NCBI RefSeq assembly: GCF_001651855.1
Contig: NZ_LNQC01000059.1
Coordinates: 1-46,664 of the forward strand
Direction of reading: 5' to 3'
DNA length: 46,664 nucleotides
Origin: Sinorhizobium americanum
GTDB taxonomy: Bacteria; Pseudomonadota; Alphaproteobacteria; Rhizobiales; Rhizobiaceae
Part shown: in pieces, positions 24,356-32,764 of the stretch
Layout: every line of letters begins with the position of its first letter
How positions within the stretch are numbered: the stretch's first letter is position 1
The notes under the pieces: generated by a model
Database searches by the model: none
The model's input: the letters and a program-made list of their open reading frames with translations, nothing else
What the model was told of the DNA's origin: nothing
Translations under genes and position numbers: made by a program

Positions 24356-25767
24356 TCAGTTGCTGGCCACGATCGATGCCTTGACGGCGTCGAAATCGAG
24401 CACGTCACCGCCATGCGCCTTTGCCCAGGCGTCAGCCCTGTCCTTCAGCAGGAAGGCGTCGACCACGCCGCCATCCGTGCGCACAAACCAGGCCTGCGCG
24501 CCGAGGAGCTTGATGCCGCTTTCGCGATCCTGCGCGTAGAACACGCGGACGGTCTTGCCTTCCGCCTCGAGCCCCCTGAAGGCACTCAGCGCAAGTTCAG
24601 GGGACGCGTAGCTGCGAACAAGCGGCTCGCCCGAGATCCAGAGCTGTGCAACGCGCTTGGCGTCGGCGATGGTCTCGCCTGTCGCCACGTCCTTGGCTTC
24701 GAGTGAAAGCTGGGCATAGTTCTTGAGTGCAGCCTCATAGTCGAGGCCCGAGGCCTTGAAGGCGGCGCGGATGAAGCGGTCGTCGATGAAGCTATCGACA
24801 TCAAGCGAGCGGTCCGCCTTTTCAGGGACTTGAGCGTTTCGATGGCCGTACCGACGGCCTGGCGATACTCGGGCTTCCATGTGAGGTCCCGGGTCTGGAG
24901 ACCAAGCGGCCCGTGGAAGAGGTAGTCGACCTCCGCCTCGACGCCGCTCACCTTGGCGATCAGTTCGCTATACTTTTCCGGTTCCCTGGCGATCAGCTGA
25001 TCGGCCTCGATCGCGGCGCGCAGGTAGGCGACGACGATCTCGGGATATTTTTCCGCATAGTCCGCATCGACCAGCGCGCCATGGAAGGTCGGCGTCTTGG
25101 CCTGTGACCCGTCGTAGATCTTGCGGGCGATGCCGCGCCACGGGAACAGTTCGGCAAATGGAACGAAGTCGGCATGCCCCTCGATCTGGTTGGCCTTGAG
25201 AGCCGCGCCTGCGACCTCCGGCGCCTGGGTGATGATCTTGACGTCGCGCTCGGCGTCCCAGCCTTCCGCCTTGACGGCCCGCAGGAGCATGCCGTGCGAA
25301 GTGGAGGCGAAGGGCACGGAGATCGTCTTGCCCTTGAGTTCGGCAAGCGATTGAATTTCAGAATCGATAGGCACGACGATGCCGTTGCCGCTGCCGCCAA
25401 CACTGCCGGAGAGCGGCGTGATGAAGAGGCTTCTGCGGCCGGCGTTGATATGGGCGAGGCCGTTGAAGGAGCCGGGGAAGTCGGCCATGACGCCGAAATC
25501 GAGCTTGCCGGCGATCTGCTCATTGGTGATCGGTGCACCGCTGGTGAAATTCTTCCACTGGATGTCGTAATCGACGCCCCGGTACTTGCCGTTATGCGGC
25601 AGGTATTTTTCGAGGAGCTTGAGTTCCCGGATCAGCAAGCCGCCCGTGGCGGTGTTGATCGTCGTATCCTGCGTGCCGATAGCAACGCGGATGGTTTCAG
25701 CATCGGCTGTTGAAGAGAAGCCGGCGGCCGCGAGCGCGATCGCAGCCAGATGGAGGCGAAAAGTCAT
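24356..25767 (-). pseudogene. Sulfonate/nitrate-type ABC substrate-binding protein, frameshifted
   Basis: The first part has a signal peptide (ending SSTADA) and SsuA/TauA-type sequence: IRVAIGTQDTTINTATGGLL, KLDFGVMADFPGSFNGLAHI, LKGKTISVPFASTSHGMLL and an FHGALVDADYAEKYP segment. Near 24819-24822 the frame breaks at a run of four A (minus strand CTGAAAAGGCG). The rest (DRSLDVDSFIDDRFIRAAF to DVLDFDAVKASIVASN) is one frame over. Restoring a fifth A would give an unbroken protein of about 470 residues, long for SsuA. The C-terminal part has a second domain (LWISGEPLVRSYASPELALS) resembling the NosL-like metal/thiol-binding tails seen in some members, a tentative reading. Homopolymer loss can also be a sequencing error, but the permease next to it is independently broken. 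Confidence 0.8.
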
Positions 25768-26115
25768 GATCATACCTCTTGGTTTGCCGCAATTGGGCGA
25801 CTGAAGCCTCCTGACCCCAGCGTCGATCGCCGAGCTGCTGTCGCGAAATTTATGAGGCGGCGGCCCGGAAGGAATAAGCAATTACTTGCGAGGCGCCAGC
25901 AGGCGGGAAGTGCCGGGACACGCGAAGTCGGCAACTCACGGCGATGCGCACCGAGTTCGTTCCTCTCGTAAAACCAATTACTTGAAGCGATCCGCTCCGA
26001 AATCTGAAGCGGCGACAATGTTTCATGTTCCGGCCCAACGGCGCAATTATTTTTCTTCTTAATTGGTAGATTATATCTACTTTGAAGGGGATCACGATCC
26101 TGGAAGGAGACCGAT
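25768..26115. other. Divergent control region between sulfonate importer and Crp/Fnr gene
   Basis: No gene is seen. The region is AT-rich near 26035-26090 and contains the perfect palindrome at 26066-26080, 36 bp before the Crp/Fnr start. It must hold promoters for the leftward importer and the rightward regulator. Confidence 0.55.
26066..26080. promoter_or_regulatory. Perfect 15-bp palindrome, candidate operator
   Basis: GTAGATTATATCTAC is a perfect inverted repeat (6-bp arms, 3-bp centre) 36 bp upstream of the Crp/Fnr-type regulator start and about 300 bp from the divergent sulfonate-importer gene. Size and position suit a dimeric regulator site, possibly autoregulation. It does not match the classic FNR or CRP consensus. 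Confidence 0.45.
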
Positions 26116-26922
26116 GTGAGCCTCGACGTCCGCGTAACCGCCGAAAGGGTAGCACGGCCAAAGCATACGACTTCTATCGACTTGCCCGCACCGGCCATCC
26201 TTCCTGGCGACCAGGCGCTTTTTCTCAGCGAAAGCATTGAAGGACTGGACGAAGGGGCACACTTTCTCGATGCCCTCAAGCCACAGGAATGGGAACGGCT
26301 GAGGGCACTCGGCCGCCAGCTTTCCTTTGCGACGGGCGAGGCAATCTTTACGCAAGGGGACAAGCACGGCGGCATCTTCATCATCGAGGCCGGTGACGTT
26401 CGCGTGTTCTACACCGCGCCGTCCGGGCGCGAGATCACGCTTGCCTATTGGACGAAGGGCCATTTCATCGGCGGCCCGGAAATGACCGGCGGCGGCACCC
26501 ATATCTGGTCCGGCGAGGCGCTCAGCGCCTGTCGCATTCTCTTCCTGCCGGCGCCGGCAGTGGAGACGCTGGTGGTCGAGCTCCCAAGCTTCGCCCTCTG
26601 TCTTCTGCAGGGACTGGCCGCGAAGGGCCGGTGTTATTCGGCCATGGCGCAGATGCTCGGCACCCGCTCCGTCATCGAACGCCTGGCGCAGTTCCTCATC
26701 AATCTCGGCCATCTCCATGGCGTGCGAGACGGGCGGGCGATCATTATCAACGCCAAGGTCACCCACGATCAGATCGCAGCCATGGTCGGCTCGACCCGGC
26801 AATGGGTGACGATGATGATGAAGCGGTTCCAGACAGAGGGGGTGGTGACGGTAACAGCGCGCCATATCCGCATTGAGCGGCCGCATGCGCTGCTGGAGAT
26901 GGTCTCGAAGCGCGGCGCCTGA
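26116..26922 (+). CDS. Crp/Fnr-family transcriptional regulator
   Basis: The 268-residue protein has a cyclic-nucleotide-binding-like beta roll (GEAIFTQGDKHGGIFIIEAG, then DVRVFYTAPSGREITLAYWT), a dimer helix (about 165-185) and a winged helix with VTHDQIAAMVGSTRQWVTMM. No N-terminal cysteine cluster of the FNR type is present, so oxygen sensing by an Fe-S cluster is unlikely. The start is GTG 26116 with AAGGAGA five bases upstream. It lies between the broken sulfonate importer and the AprA/AprB-like operon, and is the most likely regulator of one or both. The signal it binds is unknown. Confidence 0.9.
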   Translation: MSLDVRVTAERVARPKHTTSIDLPAPAILPGDQALFLSESIEGLDEGAHFLDALKPQEWERLRALGRQLSFATGEAIFTQGDKHGGIFIIEAGDVRVFYTAPSGREITLAYWTKGHFIGGPEMTGGGTHIWSGEALSACRILFLPAPAVETLVVELPSFALCLLQGLAAKGRCYSAMAQMLGTRSVIERLAQFLINLGHLHGVRDGRAIIINAKVTHDQIAAMVGSTRQWVTMMMKRFQTEGVVTVTARHIRIERPHALLEMVSKRGA

Positions 26923-26931
26923 CGCCGCGCT
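26909..26931. terminator. GC-rich stem-loop between convergent genes
   Basis: AGCGCGGCG and CGCCGCGCT form a perfect 9-bp stem with a five-base loop, spanning the stop codon of the Crp/Fnr gene and lying 13 bp from the end of the convergent HEAT-repeat gene. It is symmetric and so could end transcription from both sides. There is no T-run on either strand, so its strength is uncertain. Confidence 0.4.
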
Positions 26932-26943
26932 CTCAAACGATGC

Positions 26944-27900
26944 CTAGACGAAACGGGTGAGCGCCCAACGCACCGTCTTGCGCACATCGGGATCCGCATC
27001 CGAGACGTGCACCATCAGGGCGGCGTGCGAGGACGGATCGGCGATCTCGCCGAGGGCTGCTGCCGCTTCCTTGCGCAGCGAAGCCAGGTCGCTCGATAGC
27101 AGCGCTGCAATTTCCGACACGACGGTCCGAGCCTTCAGCCTGCCAAGTGCGTTCAGACACTTCTGCCGGACCTCCCAATAATCGTCCGAAAGGCCGACGG
27201 CGAGGCCGTCGATGGCCGAGGCATGACCGATCCGGCCAAGCGATTCTGCAGCCGCCGCCCTCACCTGCCAGCTCTCGTCGTGCAGCGCGGAGGTGACGGC
27301 GAAGGCCGCCGCAGCCTGATTGCTGAACGACAGGGCATTGACTGCCACGGCGCGAACGGCCGCCTCGGCATCGCGGGTGGCAGCGATGAGCGACGGCAGG
27401 GTTTCTTCCCGCTTGAGATAGGCAATGACACCAAGCGCTTCGGCTCGCACCTCGGCGCTCTCATCCTTCATGGCCGCCAGCGCGGGGCCCAGTGCTGCCT
27501 GCGAACGAAGACCCTTCAACCCGCGAAAACCGGCTGCACGCACGAAAGCGTTGTCATCGAAGGCAAGCGGCAGAATGACAGGCGCCGCGCCGGCATCCTT
27601 CACCTCCGCAAGCCCATCCGCCGCGGCCCGCGCCACCGCCACATCCAAATCGGTGACAAGCGTCGCGAGCGCGGCGGCAGCCTCCACAGTTCCGAACTCC
27701 GCAAGCGCGATGGCCACCTGGAGGCGCACGCTTTCATCGCTGTCTGATACTGCGGCAAGAAGATGGGGAAGCCCGTCAGCGCTCGCAGCCTCGGCAAGAT
27801 CTATGACGGCGAGGCGGCGCACGGCAGCGTCGGCATCGGCAAGGCGGGCCGCAATCTCCTCGGCATCGCCAAAGTCTTCAAAGGGATCGAAAGCACTCAT
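26944..27900 (-). CDS. HEAT-repeat protein
   Basis: The 318-residue protein is built almost wholly of short alpha-helical HEAT repeats of the phycobilin-lyase-like (PBS_HEAT) kind. Repeating units include VRRLAVIDLAEAASADGLPH, VRLQVAIALAEFGTVEAAAA, VRAEALGVIAYLKREETLPS, VRAVAVNALSFSNQAAAAF, VRAAAAESLGRIGHASAIDG and a final VRKTVRWALTRFV, about nine or ten in all. The start at ATG 27900 is one base after the ferredoxin stop, so the genes are coupled. HEAT proteins of this type often act as scaffolds or cofactor-insertion helpers. In this operon it probably assists the flavoprotein-ferredoxin pair; that is inference. Confidence 0.85.
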   Translation of the reverse strand: MSAFDPFEDFGDAEEIAARLADADAAVRRLAVIDLAEAASADGLPHLLAAVSDSDESVRLQVAIALAEFGTVEAAAALATLVTDLDVAVARAAADGLAEVKDAGAAPVILPLAFDDNAFVRAAGFRGLKGLRSQAALGPALAAMKDESAEVRAEALGVIAYLKREETLPSLIAATRDAEAAVRAVAVNALSFSNQAAAAFAVTSALHDESWQVRAAAAESLGRIGHASAIDGLAVGLSDDYWEVRQKCLNALGRLKARTVVSEIAALLSSDLASLRKEAAAALGEIADPSSHAALMVHVSDADPDVRKTVRWALTRFV

Positions 27901-27901
27901 C

Positions 27902-28135
27902 TCAACGCAACAGATAGGGAATGTTGACGGTAACGGCGCCGGTAGGGCAGTCTGTCTCACAGGGCATGCAGTACCAGCACTCGTCGAACTTCATGTAGGC
28001 CTTGCCAGTGAGATCGCTGATCCGGAGCACATCGAGCGGGCAGACATCGACGCAAACGGTGCAGCCCTTGTCGGCTATGCATTTGGCATCATCGACGACG
28101 ACAGGAACGGTGGTGGGCGAAAGAGCAAGCGGCAT
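27902..28135 (-). CDS. AprB-like 2[4Fe-4S] ferredoxin
   Basis: The 77-residue protein has two cluster motifs: CIADKGCTVCVDVCP (C-x5-C-x2-C-x3-C-P) and CWYCMPCETDCPTGAV (C-x2-C-x2-C-x3-C-P). The first motif, the stretch LDVLRISDLTGKAYMKFDEC and the ending TVNIPYLLR resemble the beta subunit of adenylyl-sulfate reductase, but without its C-terminal tail. It sits 13 bp after the AprA-like flavoprotein gene, so it probably takes or gives electrons to that FAD. True dissimilatory sulfate-reduction genes are absent from the window. Confidence 0.9.
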   Translation of the reverse strand: MPLALSPTTVPVVVDDAKCIADKGCTVCVDVCPLDVLRISDLTGKAYMKFDECWYCMPCETDCPTGAVTVNIPYLLR

Positions 28136-28148
28136 GGCTTTTCCTTGG

Positions 28149-29885
28149 TCAAGCTTGATTTAAGACGCGGAGACGGTCGTAGGCTGACCGCTCTTCGGTC
28201 TCGATCGGAACGACATAGGGTTGGATCGCCCGCTTCTCCGACGTCATGCGGCCATCGACCTTGCTGAGCAGCGTGTGGCAGAACCAGTTGTCGTCATCCT
28301 TGTCCGGATAGTCGACGCGGTGGTGATAAAGGCCCCAGCGGCTCTCGGTGCGGTAAAGCGAGGCGTGTGCTGCCATATCGGCGCAGTCGAGGATCGAGGA
28401 GACCTCCAGCGCCCGCATCAACTCATGCGCATTGCGCACCACTAGCGCCGTTTCGAAATCCTCCCGCACGTCCGCGAGGCGCGCCTGACCGATCTGCATC
28501 TTGGCCGTCACTTTGGGCGGCTGTAGATAGTCGTTGACGAGGCGACGCGCCTTGTATTCCAGCTGGTTCGGCGGAATGCCATCCTCGCGCCGCGTCGGCG
28601 CCAGCACACGCACACGCTCCAGCCGCACGAAGTCGGGATCATAGTCCGGCAGATCAATCTCCTGCGCGACCTCGGCGGCATGCTCACCGGCGACGGCGCC
28701 ATTGGTGAAGGCACCGAGCATGTAATTGTGCGGAACGCTCGCCATGTCGCCGGCGGCATAGAGCCCGGGCACCGTCGTGCGGGCAAACTCGTCGACGAAG
28801 ACGCCCGAGGCGCTGTGGCCGGAACAGAAGCCGATTTCAGAAATGTGCATCTCGATCATTTTCTCGCGGTAATCAGTGCCACGCGCCTCATGAAACCTTC
28901 CGCGCGACGGACGCTCGACCTTGTGCAGGATCTCCTCGATCTCGCCGACCGTGTCGGGATGGAGGTGATTGAGCTTGAGAAAGACCGGTCCCTTGCCCGA
29001 CTGCAGTTCATTATAGAACTCCTGCATCATCTGCCCGGACCAATAGTCGCTTTCGATGAAGCGTTTACCTTCGCTGTTGGCCGTGTAGGCACCGAAGGGA
29101 CCGGCGACGTAGGCGCAGGCGGGGCCATTGTAATCCTTGATCAACGGATTGATCTGGTAGCATTCGAGATTGGCGAGTGCGGCACCCGCATGATAGGCCA
29201 TGGCATAGCCGTCGCCCGAGTTGGTCGGGTTCTCGTAGGTGCCAAAGAGATAGCCGGAATGCGGCAGCCCCAGCCGGCCGGCAGCCCCCATGCAGAGGAT
29301 CACGGTCTTGGCGCGCAGCACGAGGAATTCGGCGCTGCGCGTGTTGACGGCGACGGCGCCGGCGATCCGCCCTTCGCGCGCCGTCAATAGACGCGTCGCC
29401 ATGAAGCGGTTGGAAATAAGGATGCGCTCCCGCTTCAGCTGGCGATAGAGCGCCTTCTTGACCGTATCGCCATTTGGCATCGGCAGCACATAGGTGCCGA
29501 GATGATGGACTTTCTTGAGATCGAAATCGCCATTGGCATTTTTCTGGAAACGGATGCCGAAGCGGTCGAGCTCCTCAATGATTTCGTAGCAGCGCGAGGC
29601 ATATTTATACACCGGCGCCTGATCGACGATGCCGTCATTGGCGATCGTGATTTCCTTGGTGTATTGCTCCGGCGTCGCATAACCCGGCACGACGGCATTG
29701 TTCAGACCATCCATCCCCATCGAGATCGCGCCCGACCGCTTAACATTGGCCTTCTCCAGTAGCACCACATTCAGCGCCGGGTTCTTCTGCTTGGCCTTCA
29801 GCGCGGCCATCGGCCCGGCGGTTCCTCCGCCGATCACCAGCACGTCGCAGGTAACCTCCGTTAGACCTTCGACAAAATTGTCCAT
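28149..29885 (-). CDS. AprA-like FAD-dependent oxidoreductase (fumarate reductase/APS reductase flavoprotein family)
   Basis: The 578-residue flavoprotein has an N-terminal FAD site (VTCDVLVIGGGTAGPMAALK, then VVLLEKANVKRSGAISMGMD), a second FAD block TVILCMGAAGRLGLP, and TVPGLYAAGDMASVPHNYML followed by GAFTNGAVAGEHAAE. A C-terminal helical region contains YRTESRWGLYHHRVDYPDKD, the arrangement of AprA and its relatives rather than of succinate dehydrogenase. It is co-encoded with a small AprB-like ferredoxin. APS reductase/oxidase itself interconverts APS and sulfite. Whether this shorter relative acts on sulfite, on another sulfur compound, or on an organic acid is not visible. Its place beside sulfonate genes favours sulfur chemistry. 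Confidence 0.88.
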   Translation of the reverse strand: MDNFVEGLTEVTCDVLVIGGGTAGPMAALKAKQKNPALNVVLLEKANVKRSGAISMGMDGLNNAVVPGYATPEQYTKEITIANDGIVDQAPVYKYASRCYEIIEELDRFGIRFQKNANGDFDLKKVHHLGTYVLPMPNGDTVKKALYRQLKRERILISNRFMATRLLTAREGRIAGAVAVNTRSAEFLVLRAKTVILCMGAAGRLGLPHSGYLFGTYENPTNSGDGYAMAYHAGAALANLECYQINPLIKDYNGPACAYVAGPFGAYTANSEGKRFIESDYWSGQMMQEFYNELQSGKGPVFLKLNHLHPDTVGEIEEILHKVERPSRGRFHEARGTDYREKMIEMHISEIGFCSGHSASGVFVDEFARTTVPGLYAAGDMASVPHNYMLGAFTNGAVAGEHAAEVAQEIDLPDYDPDFVRLERVRVLAPTRREDGIPPNQLEYKARRLVNDYLQPPKVTAKMQIGQARLADVREDFETALVVRNAHELMRALEVSSILDCADMAAHASLYRTESRWGLYHHRVDYPDKDDDNWFCHTLLSKVDGRMTSEKRAIQPYVVPIETEERSAYDRLRVLNQA

Positions 29886-29900
29886 TTGCTTTCCTCGAAC

Positions 29901-30230
29901 TCATGAACTGGCGAGCGCGCGCAGATACTCCCAAGGGTAAATGCCGCGGTCGTGGCCATCGGAGAAAACCAGGCGCACGGCATAGGCGCCGATTGCTTCA
30001 GCGCCCGTAAGCGTTACCCCCTCGAATGAAGCGGCACGACCTTCGATCTCGGCGCGCACCTGGCTCGCGGCGCGGCTATGGGCGCGCAGCACTGGCGCCG
30101 GGATGTCAGACACAAGCCCGTCATCCCATGTGACGGCGAGGCTGCTGCGCGCTGCATTGATCTTGAGGCTGAGAGCGATCATGGCGTTTCCTGATGGTGC
30201 GCCCCACCTTAAGAATCGCGGAAGGCGCAA
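29901..30230 (-). CDS. DUF971-domain protein
   Basis: The 109-residue protein has the DUF971 pattern (also found at the N-terminus of gamma-butyrobetaine hydroxylase): ARSSLAVTWDDGLVSDIPAP near the start, the middle VTLTGAEAIGAYAVRLVFSD and the ending GHDRGIYPWEYLRALAS. Stand-alone members are small and thought to be linked to Fe-S or metal proteins. It is the first gene of the leftward operon that continues with the AprA-like flavoprotein (15 bp gap), ferredoxin and HEAT genes. ATG 30183 is an alternative start. Confidence 0.85.
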   Translation of the reverse strand: MRLPRFLRWGAPSGNAMIALSLKINAARSSLAVTWDDGLVSDIPAPVLRAHSRAASQVRAEIEGRAASFEGVTLTGAEAIGAYAVRLVFSDGHDRGIYPWEYLRALASS

Positions 30231-30670
30231 ACACGCAATAAATTGCCAAGGGGCTGGCTACGGCATCATCGAATGCACTGACCCGCAGTCAATCCGCATG
30301 TAATTACCGCGCCTCATACTGCTGGCGTCACGGTGATCGACCGCACGCCGGCGCGCAGAATTGAGCGGCGTCGTTCGTTTCGGAAATGCCCTCGAGCTGC
30401 AATCATGTTGCCATCGAACACAGCACTTCCACTAATGAATTCACATTCGACCCATCGAGGTTGCTGCCGACAACCAGTGTTCGGGTGCAATCGCAAGATG
30501 TTCTAAAATCGGCGAACGTTCCATCATTTCCGTGACGGAATGCCGGGCAAGATCGGAATAATCTACCTTATTTATAGACATAGTTGCAGCTAACGTTGAG
30601 CAATCGACAAGGCCGTGCGGCTGCCCGTGGCGGGTAGTCCGCAGCCGGCCAAACAAGAGGAGATAGCATC
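30231..30670. other. Divergent intergenic region between DUF971 and dioxygenase genes
   Basis: No gene is supported. The region holds the promoters for the leftward AprA-like operon and the rightward dioxygenase. AT-rich sequence near 30555-30590 precedes the dioxygenase, whose ribosome site AGGAG lies at about 30657-30661. Frames open on the minus strand here have no ribosome site or recognisable protein. Confidence 0.45.
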
Positions 30671-31621
30671 ATGACAGGACAGGTCGTTGCTCTCGACAAG
30701 CCGTTCGAGCGGATCGGAATCAAGCAGATCGCTGGACGGATTGGAGCCGAAGTGACGGGCGTCAAGCTCGGTGGTTCGCTTGACCCGGACGTCTTCGCAG
30801 AGCTCGAGCGGGCTCTCCTGAAGCATAAGGTCATTTTCCTGCGAGACCAGGACCACCTCGACGATGCGTCGCATGAGGCTTTCGGTGGGCTTTTCGGCAA
30901 GGTAGTGGCGCATCCCACTGTTCCTGCACCGCAAGGCACGCGCATCTTCGAACTCGACTCTGCCGGCGGCGGTGGCCGAGCCGATTCGTGGCACACGGAC
31001 GTGACCTTCGTCGAATCCTTCCCGAAGATTTCGGTGCTGCGTGCGGTCATCGTGCCGGAATTTGGTGGTGACACCGTTTGGGCAAATTCAGTGGCGGCCT
31101 ACGAGCAGCTTTCCCCTACCCTGAAACAATTGGCGGAACAGCTCTGGGCAGTCCATAGCAACGACTACGACTACGCGGCGGTCCGCCCGACGATCGACCA
31201 GGAGCGGCTGAAGCATCACGAGAATGTTTTCGTCTCCTCCGTCTTCGAGGCGGAGCATCCCCTTGTGCATGTGCACCCACAGACCGGCGAACGGTCGCTG
31301 CTGCTCGGACACTTTATCAAGAGGCTCATAGGGCTATCGACCGCGGAGTCCACGCGAATATTTGAAATCCTCCAGAACCGCTCGACACAGCTCGAAAACA
31401 CGGTGCGCTGGCGGTGGCGGGCGGGTGACGTCGCGATCTGGGACAACCGCGCCACGCAGCACTACGCCATCAATGACTATGGCGACGCAAAGCGACTGGT
31501 GCGACGCGTCACGGTCGAGGGCGCTCCAGCCGTTTCGGTGACCGGCGAGCGGAGCCGCACGCGCCGGCGTCCTGAGCCCGTAAACGATGACAGCGTCAAG
31601 GTGGCAACCGCAGCGTCCTGA
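30671..31621 (+). CDS. TauD/TfdA-family 2-oxoglutarate-dependent dioxygenase
   Basis: The 316-residue enzyme has the Fe(II) triad: His108 and Asp110 in SWHTDVTF and His264 in NRATQHYAINDY, followed by Arg279 of RRVTVEG for 2-oxoglutarate binding. The N-terminal region FERIGIKQIAGRIGAEVTGV and the long WANSVAAYEQLSPTLKQL helix are typical of TauD and alkylsulfatase AtsK. It would hydroxylate the carbon next to a sulfonate or sulfate ester and release sulfite or sulfate. The substrate cannot be read from sequence; AtsK-like or TauD-like are both possible. AGGAG precedes the ATG. The arginine-rich tail (RSRTRRRPEP) is unusual. Confidence 0.92.
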   Translation: MTGQVVALDKPFERIGIKQIAGRIGAEVTGVKLGGSLDPDVFAELERALLKHKVIFLRDQDHLDDASHEAFGGLFGKVVAHPTVPAPQGTRIFELDSAGGGGRADSWHTDVTFVESFPKISVLRAVIVPEFGGDTVWANSVAAYEQLSPTLKQLAEQLWAVHSNDYDYAAVRPTIDQERLKHHENVFVSSVFEAEHPLVHVHPQTGERSLLLGHFIKRLIGLSTAESTRIFEILQNRSTQLENTVRWRWRAGDVAIWDNRATQHYAINDYGDAKRLVRRVTVEGAPAVSVTGERSRTRRRPEPVNDDSVKVATAAS

Positions 31622-31970
31622 AGCCGGTCAACCGATGCCGCGACGTTGAGTCGGAGGGACGTGTCGTGCGTACCGGCGAGCCGGCACTTTATCGGTTCGG
31701 AGAGGCGAGCGTGCCGTGCTTGCCCTTAATCGCGATGCGCTTCTGCTTGCCCGATCGCCTGTAACGATCCTGCAGGCGGCGACTGTCCATTGGCGAGAAG
31801 CGCGTCGACGGCTCTCGACCTCGCGCAGGTGAACTCCACGCCCGCCGCAGTCGCGGCCGTGGGCAGGCTAGCGACCACCATCGAGATCGCCTTCCCGTTG
31901 GAAGGCACGCGCGGCACCGGGCACCTGCTCGCCGAGCTCGGGCGCATGCTGTTTACCGAGTGAACTGAGC
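31622..31970. other. Intergenic region with an unidentified 3' gene fragment
   Basis: From about 31790 to TGA 31961-31963 the plus strand reads a well-composed C-terminal sequence (VNSTPAAVAAVGRLATTIEI, then AFPLEGTRGTGHLLAELGRM, LFTE). No start or ribosome site precedes it and no family is recognised, so it looks like the tail of a lost gene. The remainder shows nothing. Confidence 0.35.
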
Positions 31971-32426
31971 TTACTCGCCGGCGATGAGCGCTTCCTCGAC
32001 CGTCTTCGTCCGGTCCTTCGAGACGAACTGCGCAAGCGTCATGTTGTCGAGGATGGTGGCGATCGCGTCGCGAACCTCTGTCATCGACAGGCGAACCTGA
32101 CAGCCGACCGGATCGTTGCAATCGTCGCAGGCTTCGAAGGCCGTGCGGCTCGCACAGCGGATCGGAGCAAGCGGACCGTCAAGCGCGCGGATCACCTGGC
32201 CGATCATGATCTCCGTGGCGGGCTTCGACAGCGAATAGCCGCCATTGGGGCCCTTCTTCGAACGCAGGATGCCGGTGTTGCGCAGTTCCAGGAGGATGGT
32301 GTCGAGGAACTTCTTCGGAATATCGTTGCGCGTCGCAATCTCCGTGACGAACGCGGTTTCTCCAGGACCAAGGCGCGCCAGATCAACAAGCGCCTTCAAT
32401 CCGTACTTGCCTTTTTTCGTAAGCAT
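31971..32426 (-). CDS. Rrf2-family transcriptional regulator with four cysteines
   Basis: The 151-residue protein has the Rrf2 winged helix: MLTKKGKYGLKALVDLARL, then FVTEIATRNDIPKKFLDTIL, then LRSKKGPNGGYSLSKP. Four cysteines follow at 91, 100, 103 and 109 (C-x8-C-x2-C-x5-C), compatible with an Fe-S cluster or redox switch as in IscR-like members; CymR, a cysteine regulator, is in the same family but lacks such a cluster. I prefer ATG 32426, where family similarity begins, over 32489. It lies next to the ssu/cys genes and is a strong candidate for their sulfur-status regulator. Confidence 0.88.
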   Translation of the reverse strand: MLTKKGKYGLKALVDLARLGPGETAFVTEIATRNDIPKKFLDTILLELRNTGILRSKKGPNGGYSLSKPATEIMIGQVIRALDGPLAPIRCASRTAFEACDDCNDPVGCQVRLSMTEVRDAIATILDNMTLAQFVSKDRTKTVEEALIAGE

Positions 32427-32764
32427 TGCGGGTCTCGGATGTGTGTCGATCGTACACGCGCCGGGTGCGCGCGCAGAGACGTCTATCATTTCTTATTTGG
32501 TGAATTAATGTGCAAGCCCCTGGCCGAACAATGATCACCAACGCCGCCGCCCTGTTGTCGGTGAGATCCGTCGCATACTGCTTCTCGGCCGTGACGGTCG
32601 CGACTAAATTCGCGCTCCGACGCTTTGTGCGAGAAGGTGCAGGCCTTCAACCTGAAACCTATACCGACCAAATTCTTCTGGCCGCGGGATCAATGTCGTA
32701 AAGACGGAGCTTGTCCGTAATTGGCACGCGGGCTGCCCGCTGAACTTTGAGGCAATCGTGTCAC
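32427..32764. other. Intergenic stretch between Rrf2 and hydrolase genes
   Basis: No gene is supported. Short frames are open on both strands without ribosome sites. Minus-strand sequence upstream of the Rrf2 gene includes an AT-rich segment (32485-32510) that may hold its promoter. Confidence 0.4.
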
